Shown in pieces: positions 1-7,502 of a stretch of 31,105 nucleotides of DNA. Numbering within the stretch: position 1 is the stretch's first letter; the number at the start of each line of letters is the position of its first letter. Made by a program: the position numbers and the translations under genes. Under the pieces are notes generated by a model that did no database searches, had not been told where the DNA came from, and saw only the letters and a program-made list of their open reading frames with translations. This DNA is from DAMCAP01 sp964370205 (GTDB lineage Bacteria; Bacillota; Clostridia; Oscillospirales; Ruminococcaceae): assembly GCA_964370205.1 (NCBI GenBank), contig CAYJIK010000021.1:1-31105 (forward strand), read 5' to 3'.

Positions 1-2422
1 ACCCAAAGGACTTGTAGGTGCAACGTACACAATTGACGACCCTGCTACAGCACTTGATGCAACAGCAAGTTCACCTGATGGTGGTACTATTACCTATCAG
101 TGGCAGCAAAGCACAACAAGTGCAACTGAAGGTTTTACAGACATAACAACAGGCGGTACTTCCGCAACTTATACACCTTCTACAGCAGCAGAAGGCACAA
201 CATACTATCGTTGTGAAGTATCAAATGCAAACGCAAATGCTACTGACCCATCGCCAGTGTCGGCGTTTACTAATGTAGCTACAATAGTAGTAAATGCCCT
301 ACCTCCTGCAGTATCTGGCACCCCAGTACCTCCACGAAACCTAGCAGACGCAGAATACACAACTGATACAGCTGCAGCCGATGTTGTAGCTCTAAACGCT
401 ACAACAACTTCACCTGATGGTGGAGATATAACCTATGTGTGGGAAAAGAGTACTACAAGCGCAACCGAAGGCTTTTTACCTATAGAGGGTGCAGCCGATG
501 CAATATATACACCTTCTACAACTACAGCTGGTACGACATATTATCGTTGTAAAGTAACGAACGCAAACACAAACGCCACAAACCCTGCCGGTGTTGATGC
601 TTATACCAATGTTGCAACAATCTCGGTAAAAACACCTAACAATCTAGCAGGTGTTACCCTCGCAGATTGGACATATGGTCAGGGTAATGGAACACCTCTG
701 ACTTCACCTCCAACTCCTAATGGTGGAGACGCAACATATCAGTATAAGCTATCAACAGCGGATGATACCGGTTATGTTAATTATGTAGTCGGCACACCAC
801 TTGATGCAGGAACATATATTATCAAAGCTACTTCCGCAGGTACATCTGAGATAGCAGCAGGATCGGTAACTGCTGGATTTACAGTAAACCCAAAATCCGT
901 AACAATAACACCAGATGCTAACCAAACCAAAGTTTACGGCGCAACTGATCCTGTGCTAACCTATTCGAACGACTTAACAGGCGCACTAAAAACAGAATTT
1001 GAAGATTCTGATTCAGGCGCACCAGGTCGTGTAGCAGGTGAAGATGTTGGTTCATATCTAATTAACCTTGGTACGATAGCAGATGGTACAGGAAACTTTG
1101 ATGTAAAACTAAGCACAACAGCTGTAAACTTCACTATCACCGCAGCCGACTACACCGCCCCATCAATAGCCCTCACACAAGACTTCAAAGTTGGCACAGG
1201 TCTTGACTCCATCACTGTTGATGACGGCGCAGTAGGCGCAGGCGTGAACGGTGAAACTGTAACAGGTACAGTAGCTTGGTTCTCTGATAGCACACGTGTT
1301 ACAGCAGCTACTGATGCAGACCTAAACGCTGTAACCGAAAACAACACAGTAACACTATACTGGGCATTCACACCGGCAGCAGGACAAAACAACTATGTTA
1401 CTACAACAAAGACCGGTGAGACAGAATTCACAGCACAACCGCTTAATGACCAAAACATCAACTTTGTAACAAAAACCAAAATACTAGAAGTAGATGAAAA
1501 GTTCACAAACACACTTCAAGGTGTTAAATCTACTGCTGCAACAGAATATGAAAGTCTAAATACAGCTGTTGCTACAGTGAATTCAACTACCGGTGAGGTT
1601 ACTGCCGTTGCATCCGGCGTAGCAACCATAAAAGCAACTTCTCCTGCAGACGGCGATTTTGCAGAAGCAACCGCAGAATACACAATAATCGTTTCCAAAA
1701 CCCCCGATGCAGGCAAAACCCCGGCGAAACCATCGGGTGGAAAGTTGGAACTAACTATTGAAGTTGACGAAACCGAGTATCCCAGCTTCGAATTCACTAG
1801 CATCGAGCGCATTGTTATAGGCAATATAATAGTACTTGACGTAGTGCATATTCCAGATAGTGTACCAGCATCTGCAAAACTAATGTTTGGCGATATTCAA
1901 GTTGGTACAATAGTAGAAGGAAGCATTATAATCACTCTAGAACAAGCTTTCATAGATGCTAACCTAACAGAGGGCACAACCTATACAGTTGCTGCATTTT
2001 CTGACGTTGCACAAATAGGTGAAACCTATCAAATCCAAATCCCCACCCCAGCTCCATCCTCCAGCGGCGGCGGCTACTCCTCCACCGACTACTACTACGA
2101 CGAGGCTGAGTTCTGGGAAATCGTGAAGGAATACATCGAAGAAGCTGACAAGGGCGACCGTTTCCAGGTTGACGCAGGCTACTACGAGAGAATGCCGGCA
2201 TCTGTTATGGAGCTACTCCGCACACAGAATGTTGGTCTAACCATCGAGTGGAACGGCGGCGAGGAAATTGAAATCGGCGTTGGCGAAGCTCTAAACGAGC
2301 AGAGTGGTAGAGTGTACTGGCCGCTATCCTACCTAGAGGAAATGTATGACGGCACAACACCTCCTCCTGTAACAGGCACAGACGACGACAAATACAACCC
2401 CGGAACAGGTTCCAAGCTATAA
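1..2422 (+). CDS. Secreted Ig-like/MBG/Big_2 repeat surface protein, 5' end cut by the window
   Basis: The reading frame is open from base 2, giving at least 806 residues; the GTG at 257 is an internal Val codon, so the real start lies outside the window. In order it holds two Ig-like repeats of about 100-110 residues (each with a Y-W/Y-C core and the motif SPDGG), an MBG-like segment (about bases 890-1135, with KVYGATDPVL), a Big_2-like segment (about 1455-1700), a beta-rich penultimate domain, a Ser/Gly linker and the C-terminal module shared with the next two genes (about 2086-2419), ending DDDKYNPGTGSKL. It is very rich in Thr, Ala and Asn, typical of extracellular stalk proteins. Role inferred: cell-surface or secreted adhesin-like protein. 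No hydrophobic anchor follows the NPGTG motif. The family assignments are by eye; ligand unknown. Confidence 0.85.
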   Translation, partial: PKGLVGATYTIDDPATALDATASSPDGGTITYQWQQSTTSATEGFTDITTGGTSATYTPSTAAEGTTYYRCEVSNANANATDPSPVSAFTNVATIVVNALPPAVSGTPVPPRNLADAEYTTDTAAADVVALNATTTSPDGGDITYVWEKSTTSATEGFLPIEGAADAIYTPSTTTAGTTYYRCKVTNANTNATNPAGVDAYTNVATISVKTPNNLAGVTLADWTYGQGNGTPLTSPPTPNGGDATYQYKLSTADDTGYVNYVVGTPLDAGTYIIKATSAGTSEIAAGSVTAGFTVNPKSVTITPDANQTKVYGATDPVLTYSNDLTGALKTEFEDSDSGAPGRVAGEDVGSYLINLGTIADGTGNFDVKLSTTAVNFTITAADYTAPSIALTQDFKVGTGLDSITVDDGAVGAGVNGETVTGTVAWFSDSTRVTAATDADLNAVTENNTVTLYWAFTPAAGQNNYVTTTKTGETEFTAQPLNDQNINFVTKTKILEVDEKFTNTLQGVKSTAATEYESLNTAVATVNSTTGEVTAVASGVATIKATSPADGDFAEATAEYTIIVSKTPDAGKTPAKPSGGKLELTIEVDETEYPSFEFTSIERIVIGNIIVLDVVHIPDSVPASAKLMFGDIQVGTIVEGSIIITLEQAFIDANLTEGTTYTVAAFSDVAQIGETYQIQIPTPAPSSSGGGYSSTDYYYDEAEFWEIVKEYIEEADKGDRFQVDAGYYERMPASVMELLRTQNVGLTIEWNGGEEIEIGVGEALNEQSGRVYWPLSYLEEMYDGTTPPPVTGTDDDKYNPGTGSKL
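2..331 (+). repeat. Ig-like repeat unit 1 of the first surface protein
   Basis: This coding repeat unit is clearly related to 332-631 at DNA and protein level. Both share SPDGG, STTSATEGF, the YTPST motif, TTYYRC and the closing TNVATI. The unit is about 110 codons long. Confidence 0.8.
332..631 (+). repeat. Ig-like repeat unit 2 of the first surface protein
   Basis: Second copy of the coding repeat at 2-331, with the same landmarks in the same order (SPDGG, STTSATEGF, YTPST, TTYYRC, TNVATI). More units may lie upstream of the window. Confidence 0.8.
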
Positions 2423-2455
2423 GATAGCATCAAACTAGCTGACAACCTCCGAGCA

Positions 2456-2495
2456 GACCCCCCTGCGACCTACCAAGGCGTAGGGGGGTCTTTTA
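2456..2495 (+). terminator. Strong GC-rich hairpin plus T-run after the first surface gene
   Basis: Arms 2456-2467 and 2479-2490 pair over 12 bp with one G-T wobble, followed by TTTTAATT. It looks like a rho-independent terminator, but it stands only about 25 nt before the next start codon, so it may act as an attenuator or mRNA-end stabiliser rather than a full stop. Confidence 0.8.
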
Positions 2496-2519
2496 ATTGA
2501 AAGGGAGATATTACAAATC

Positions 2520-4196
2520 ATGAAAAAACTAATGATGACAGTTATGGTGCTGACGCTGATGCTGATGATGACGACGGTGGCATACGGCGTTTTGCCTGAA
2601 ATCAGCGAAGAAATGGTGGAGCTGTATAGTGTTGTAATCGAGAATGGGGCAGTAAACAAACCGCTAATAACGGTCAAGGACAGTACCAATAGCAACAATA
2701 CACTGGAGGAAAACACAGACTACATTGTAGAATACCACCCTCCGGAAGCAGGCGATGTTGTCGGCACAACAAAGCACACTGTTAGGGTGAGCCCTAAAGA
2801 GGGTGCAACAACAGGAGAAACTGTCAACAAAACCTTCATTTTCTATGACGAAGCACTCGAAGCAGAATTACCGGTTGAAACCTATAGAACCCCGAATGAT
2901 GGTCCAGCACAATACAGTTATTATTTACCAAATCCAAGTGAAGGGCAACAGTACAATTCCGAAAAGAGTGACTTTTATACAGTAGCCGGTGACATTGTGG
3001 TGCTGAACATAATTTATTACAATGACTTTGGCCATACTTTATCATACTTCTTTGGGAATTATGAGTTAGGTGACCAAGTTATCACAACAATAAAAACAAC
3101 TGATGAAAATCCGTACTACACGGCTATAAGATGGACAGTAGTGGATAAAAGTCACATTAACGTAGAGTTCAATGCGGTTAGTATGGATTTGAATGAAACA
3201 CTGAACTTTTCTGAGCTGGGTAAGCATTTTGATACGGTTGACCCTGACACAGGCAATGTTGAAACTATAGCTGATCCGGGGTTGACATATAAGTTGTCAG
3301 TGTCGTATGACGACAACGTTGTCACTATCAACCCGGATACCGGTGCAATAAAAGCGGTTGGCTTGGGTAACACCTCTATCAAGGTAGAAACAAGTGGAAC
3401 AAATGATTATGTATCCGGTACTTATAAAATACCTATAAATGTAAACGAGAATTACAATAATGCTGATGTAACCAAACCCCTAAAAGTCTCGATACCTGCG
3501 TCACAGCGAAATGACATAGCAAGCCTGGCAATAGGTAAGGATATACTACTTACAACCGAACTTACGCTAACTTCTATTGCAGCAATCGACATTTCTGTCG
3601 ACCTGCTGCTTGCTGAAGAAGTAGTAGGCTCGATTGAGGTTGATAATGAAAAAAGCCTGATTGTAACACTAGAGCCCGACCTACTCGGTATCCTTGAACG
3701 AGGAAGAAATTACATAGTTACGCTCTATAGTGAAGCTACTGGCACAGGTCATACTATAGGAGACTATGGTTATCATGTTTTTAATTTATACATTCCCTCC
3801 ATTCCCTCCACTAGCAACTCCTCCTCCTCCTCCTCCTCCTCCGACTTCTACACCACCCAAACCGACCTATGGAACACCGTTAAAGAGCGCATACAGGATG
3901 CAAACAGCGGTGACAGTCTAACTGTAGACGTAGAGTACTACACCAACATGCCGTCTGCGGTTATGGAACTGCTTAGCACGCATAATGTCGGGCTGACCAT
4001 ACAGTGGGATGGTGGTGCTGACATAGAAATACCTGTAGGTACAGCACAAGCCAAGCAAAGCGGACGTGTCCACTGGACACCCGACACTCTAGCCGAGCTA
4101 TACAGCGAAATAACAACAACCACACCAACTGAACCAACAGCACCCACCGTCACAGATGACGACAAATACAACCCCGGGACAGGCGCAAAGCTTTAA
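2520..4196 (+). CDS. Secreted Big_2-type surface protein with shared C-terminal module
   Basis: A 558-residue protein. The first 23 or so residues form a signal peptide (MKKLMMTV, a Leu/Met-rich core, then VAYG). A Big_2-like segment lies around residues 245-310 (with INPDTGAIKAVGLGNTSI). It is followed by a beta-rich penultimate domain, a run of eight Ser encoded by eight TCC triplets, and the C-terminal module (YYTNMPSAVMELL, VGLTIQWDGG, SGRVHW) ending DDDKYNPGTGAKL. The start is set by AAAGGGAG about 12 nt upstream. It is the second of three tandem paralogues; the C-terminal module matches the third gene closely even at DNA level, while the N-terminal half is different. Probable extracellular or cell-surface protein; binding partner unknown. 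Confidence 0.88.
   Translation: MKKLMMTVMVLTLMLMMTTVAYGVLPEISEEMVELYSVVIENGAVNKPLITVKDSTNSNNTLEENTDYIVEYHPPEAGDVVGTTKHTVRVSPKEGATTGETVNKTFIFYDEALEAELPVETYRTPNDGPAQYSYYLPNPSEGQQYNSEKSDFYTVAGDIVVLNIIYYNDFGHTLSYFFGNYELGDQVITTIKTTDENPYYTAIRWTVVDKSHINVEFNAVSMDLNETLNFSELGKHFDTVDPDTGNVETIADPGLTYKLSVSYDDNVVTINPDTGAIKAVGLGNTSIKVETSGTNDYVSGTYKIPINVNENYNNADVTKPLKVSIPASQRNDIASLAIGKDILLTTELTLTSIAAIDISVDLLLAEEVVGSIEVDNEKSLIVTLEPDLLGILERGRNYIVTLYSEATGTGHTIGDYGYHVFNLYIPSIPSTSNSSSSSSSSDFYTTQTDLWNTVKERIQDANSGDSLTVDVEYYTNMPSAVMELLSTHNVGLTIQWDGGADIEIPVGTAQAKQSGRVHWTPDTLAELYSEITTTTPTEPTAPTVTDDDKYNPGTGAKL
3819..3842 (+). repeat. (TCC)8 triplet tract encoding the poly-Ser linker
   Basis: Eight consecutive TCC units encode the Ser linker in front of the shared C-terminal module. 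Being a triplet repeat, slippage would change linker length without breaking the frame. Confidence 0.9.
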
Positions 4197-4284
4197 TATC
4201 CACTAAACGTGTCCCCTAACCCTATGACCCTCTGAGAACCCAACTAACCCTACAAATAACAGCAAAAATGAAAGGAACTCCCAC

Positions 4285-6054
4285 ATGAAACGTTTTTTAA
4301 GCCTACTCCTAGCCGCCATTATTGCGATAACCAATTTCGCTACACCACTGACAGTCCATGCAGAGAATAATATATGGCTGGGGGCGGAGTTTTATCACTC
4401 TGGGTCCAATGAACGCATATATTCTCATAGCGTATACATACCGTCATCTGACTTTGCTGAAAACGGAAACTCAGGTCGGGGACAAAGCCCGGTTTCTTAT
4501 AGCGCTAAAGTGTATGAAAAAAATAATACTAGTTTCACGGGCGCAACAGTTACGCTTGAACTATACGAAGGCACAGATATTCAGATTTCACCAAAAATAG
4601 TTACCGACAATCACCCTAGTGTCGAATGGAATGCAGCAAGTGCCGAGTTAAGAGCCAAGCCGGGTGCCACTGCCGGACAAGAATTCACTCTAGTCGCAAA
4701 AATTGTTTATGAGGGAGTCCCAATTATGGACGCAATAACCATCACCACCATAGACAAACCAAATTTAGATGGTATGTTTGCAGGTATACCGCTAACAGGC
4801 ACAATAACCAAAAATGCTATAGACGGCACGTTTGAGGTGAAGCTGAAAGCCGATGCAACACTCGGTGGTCGTAAGGGAATTGCGATTTTCGAAAGCAGTA
4901 ACCCCGAAGTCGCAACTGTAGTAGATCAAGGTGGTGTGGCCACCATCACCATCCACAAGGTAGGCGAGACCAACATCACAGTAACCGGTATTGAAGATGA
5001 TACTCAAGCGAAAGACACCGATAGCTTTAAGCTGGTGGTAGAAAAAGCGGATCAGCCGCTGGAGTTTGAAAATCAACTTCTTATACTACAAGTAGGTGAA
5101 AGTGCTATAAATCCATTAAGCGGCGCAATGGGTGAGGAGGTTACATTCCATCTGGTCCATGGGGAAGAAGCTTCTTCTTCAAATGATATCGCTGAAGTGG
5201 ATAGTGCAGGGCGTGTGACCGCAAAGAGCGTTGGAGACGTGGAAGTTTTCGTGAACTCAACGGAAACTGATATTTACAACCATGCTATAGCCACTTACTC
5301 GCTACTGGTTGTAGATGACACCATGCCCCATGACGCAATACCCATCACCCCCTCAAGCGATGGCAGGGTAACACTGACTGTGACAACGGAGGCTATTGAT
5401 TTAGGAAATATATATGCTATTCGTGTGGGTAAAACCATGCTTTATACGAAACAAGTCGATGGGGAATACCTGCTTTATACAAAGCTTTATGGTGAAGGCA
5501 TGTTAGCAGGGAAACTTATTAATGGCAGTGTGAAAGTCGAGCTTTACGCCGACTTCTTAAACACTCTACCAAATGGCGCTAACCATGCGGTAGTGGCGTA
5601 TGGCGAAAAAATGGATAGTGGAATTATAATCAATTTCCAAACCACACCTGTCTACATCCACCTTCCCGCTCCGTCTTCCGGCTCTAACTCCTCCTCCGAC
5701 TACTACACCACTCAGACCGACCTCTCAAACGACGTAAAACAGTACATTGAGGACGCAAACAGTGGTGACCACCTAACAGTCAACATGGAGTACTACACCA
5801 CCCTCCCAGCCTCAATAATGGAGCTACTCCGCACGCAGAATGTCGGGCTGACCATACAGTGGGACGGCGGCGCTGACATAGAAATCCCAGCAGGTACTGC
5901 GCTATCCGCAGAGAGTGGACGTGTCCACTGGACACTCTCCGACCTAGCAGAGCTATACAGCGAAATAACAACAACCACACCAAGCACCACAGCTCCAACC
6001 ACAACCCCCACAGACGATGATAAATACAACCCCGGCACAGGCGCAAAGCTTTAA
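4285..6054 (+). CDS. Secreted Big_2-type surface protein, third paralogue
   Basis: A 589-residue protein. It starts with a classical signal peptide (MKRFLSLLLAAIIAITNFA, probable cleavage after VHA at about residue 26). Two Big_2-like segments follow (around residues 160-250 and 255-345, with SNPEVATV and SAGRVTAKSVGDVEV), then a beta-rich domain, a short Ser/Gly linker and the C-terminal module (YYTTLPASIMELLRTQNVG, QWDGGADIEIPAG, SGRVHWTLSDLAELY) ending DDDKYNPGTGAKL. AAAGGAAC upstream is the likely ribosome site. The last 350 bp are nearly a copy of the second paralogue's 3' end, which suggests recent duplication or gene conversion. Probably exported and surface-associated; function otherwise unknown. 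Confidence 0.88.
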   Translation: MKRFLSLLLAAIIAITNFATPLTVHAENNIWLGAEFYHSGSNERIYSHSVYIPSSDFAENGNSGRGQSPVSYSAKVYEKNNTSFTGATVTLELYEGTDIQISPKIVTDNHPSVEWNAASAELRAKPGATAGQEFTLVAKIVYEGVPIMDAITITTIDKPNLDGMFAGIPLTGTITKNAIDGTFEVKLKADATLGGRKGIAIFESSNPEVATVVDQGGVATITIHKVGETNITVTGIEDDTQAKDTDSFKLVVEKADQPLEFENQLLILQVGESAINPLSGAMGEEVTFHLVHGEEASSSNDIAEVDSAGRVTAKSVGDVEVFVNSTETDIYNHAIATYSLLVVDDTMPHDAIPITPSSDGRVTLTVTTEAIDLGNIYAIRVGKTMLYTKQVDGEYLLYTKLYGEGMLAGKLINGSVKVELYADFLNTLPNGANHAVVAYGEKMDSGIIINFQTTPVYIHLPAPSSGSNSSSDYYTTQTDLSNDVKQYIEDANSGDHLTVNMEYYTTLPASIMELLRTQNVGLTIQWDGGADIEIPAGTALSAESGRVHWTLSDLAELYSEITTTTPSTTAPTTTPTDDDKYNPGTGAKL

Positions 6055-6066
6055 AAATAACCTTTC

Positions 6067-6089
6067 AGGGGCGACTAAACGTCGCCCCT
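6067..6089 (+). terminator. Hairpin after the third surface gene (GTAGGG-type palindrome)
   Basis: Perfect 9-bp stem (6067-6075 with 6081-6089) of the form AGGGGCGAC/GTCGCCCCT. There is only a weak T-rich tail, so termination is plausible but not certain. It resembles other short dispersed palindromes in the window. Confidence 0.5.
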
Positions 6090-6152
6090 ACTTATCTGAA
6101 ATCACCAAAGCTGAATTTTCTTTGGGGACAAGGTAAATTTTTTGAAAAACTT

Positions 6153-6181
6153 TTGCGTTTGCCAAAGGTGTGTGTTATAAT
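6153..6181 (+). promoter_or_regulatory. Sigma-A type promoter of the SPFH gene
   Basis: A perfect -10 TATAAT lies at 6176-6181, with a weaker -35 TTGCGT at 6153-6158 and 17-bp spacing. The ribosome site AAAGGAG follows at 6198-6204. Confidence 0.7.
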
Positions 6182-6212
6182 ATAGGCAACGTACAACAAA
6201 GGAGTGTTTTAG

Positions 6213-7166
6213 ATGGCTTGGTTTTTTGGGCAGGGTAAAGACACAATTGAATGGGATGAATTTAGAGACGACGTACTTTTCTATAAATGGCCGGAAAAGG
6301 AGATAAAGAAAGGCTCTAAACTCGTGATACGTCCCGGGCAGAAGGCTATTTTCTACGCTGACGGCAAGGTTGAGGGTGTATTTGAAGAAAACGGAAGCTT
6401 TGACGTAGCATCGGAGATTGTGCCGTTCCTATCAACACTTTCGGGGTGGTTTTCGCTCCGTGGTGACACGGGTATGCGAGCGGAGGTCTACTTCGTAAAC
6501 GCAAAGGAGCTACTACTAAACTGGGGCACAAAACAGCGCATAATGATACCAACGCCGGAAGTACCGAGCGGTGTACCTGTGGGCTGTAACGGCAATCTGG
6601 TGGTAGAGTTCAGAGACTACCTGACATTCATAAACAAGATAGCAGGCGTTAAGAGCACGTTCACGCTGTCCGAGATATCAGACAGAATTATCGGCGAACT
6701 CGGGCCAATCATCACCGAATGTATACTGGGCTCACAGCAGGTGGTAGGACTGAACGTGATAACAGGTCTGCAAGCGAACAGCCGCAAGTTAGGTCGCCAA
6801 CTGGCGGAGGAGCTTGACATGGAGCTGTTTGACATGGGTCTGGGCGTGCGTGACGTGAATGTCATATCAGTAAACTACCCAAGAGAGATCCAAGAGATGG
6901 CGGAGAAGGTTGCGGCGCAGTCGTTTGTCACAGACATGGGCAAGTACACTGGCGTTGCAATGGCAGACAGCATGTCAAATCCGAACTCGGGCGGGAATGT
7001 TGGCGCAGCAGGCGCACAGATGGCAATGGGCATGAAGATGGCAGAGCAGATGATGGAAAACCTGGACAGCAAGAAGTCAGAGGGTACAGGGGACAGGTTC
7101 TGCACCAAATGCCGCAAGATGGTTTCCAGTAAATACTGCCCCGACTGCGGAACGGAGACGGTTTAA
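6213..7166 (+). CDS. SPFH-domain protein with C-terminal zinc ribbon (virion-core-like/YdjI family)
   Basis: A 317-residue protein that resembles the Bacillus YdjI-like SPFH family: an N-terminal region with KWPEKEIKKGSKLVIRPGQ, an SPFH/band-7-like core (about residues 30-240), a Gly/Ala/Met-rich stretch (about 255-285) and a short zinc ribbon with C297, C300, C309 and C312. Members of the wider SPFH superfamily scaffold membrane microdomains; for this subfamily the molecular role is poorly known, and phage-shock or envelope-stress links are known only for some relatives. There is no transmembrane segment, so membrane contact would be peripheral. It is a single-gene unit with its own promoter and terminator. 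The start is fixed by AAAGGAG 8 nt upstream. Confidence 0.88.
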   Translation: MAWFFGQGKDTIEWDEFRDDVLFYKWPEKEIKKGSKLVIRPGQKAIFYADGKVEGVFEENGSFDVASEIVPFLSTLSGWFSLRGDTGMRAEVYFVNAKELLLNWGTKQRIMIPTPEVPSGVPVGCNGNLVVEFRDYLTFINKIAGVKSTFTLSEISDRIIGELGPIITECILGSQQVVGLNVITGLQANSRKLGRQLAEELDMELFDMGLGVRDVNVISVNYPREIQEMAEKVAAQSFVTDMGKYTGVAMADSMSNPNSGGNVGAAGAQMAMGMKMAEQMMENLDSKKSEGTGDRFCTKCRKMVSSKYCPDCGTETV

Positions 7167-7175
7167 CAAATTACA

Positions 7176-7206
7176 AAAGACGAGAGGGTAACCTCTCGTC
7201 TTTCTT
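7176..7206 (+). terminator. Rho-independent terminator of the SPFH gene
   Basis: Perfect 12-bp stem, arms 7176-7187 and 7192-7203, loop GTAA, with the T-rich end TTTCTT on the plus strand. Confidence 0.88.
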
Positions 7207-7295
7207 GTGCATATCGGGGTTTGTTATCTATCCGATGTCAGTATCGGATGTAAGAACAAATTCAGTGTAACAACTTCGTATCAACTTCGTTGTAC

Positions 7296-7454
7296 CTCCG
7301 CCGTCCGGTAGCGTAACAAACACAGTCCGACCGGTGGCCATGTCGGCTTGCGAGCCGACTAACAAAAGAAGGTTCAGCCAAAGGCTGAACCTTCTTTTGT
7401 TTCTACCCTTTGGGTAGATGGCCACCGGTCGGACTGTGTTTGTTTCGCTACCTA
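7296..7454 (+). repeat. Cloverleaf inverted-repeat element, copy 1
   Basis: The outer stem is 7307-7340 with 7419-7452, 33 of 34 positions paired. Inside are hairpin A (7342-7359, 7-bp stem, loop TGCG), hairpin B (7361-7401, perfect 19-bp stem, loop AAA) and hairpin C (7403-7417, CTACCC/GGGTAG, loop TTT). The joints are single bases T7341, T7360, T7402 and A7418. A conserved unpaired 5' flank (CCGCCGTCCG) precedes the outer stem, and TA follows it. It lies between the convergent SPFH and DHHW genes. It is either a structured RNA gene or a DNA element that works when folded; no promoter or T-run is evident. Confidence 0.9.
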
Positions 7455-7502
7455 TGGTCGAGCGGAAACCGCTACTTTCTGGCATACTCCCTACGCTCCC
7501 AC

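Noticed and set aside
2380..2422. Classical LPXTG-type cell-wall anchor on the surface proteins
   Set aside because: The proteins end three residues after NPGTG, with no hydrophobic helix or basic tail.
7228..7485. Minus-strand open frame of 85 codons across cloverleaf copy 1
   Set aside because: No ribosome site; the frame is a by-product of the inverted repeat. The matching frame in copy 3 is broken by a stop, so the conserved residues reflect conserved bases.
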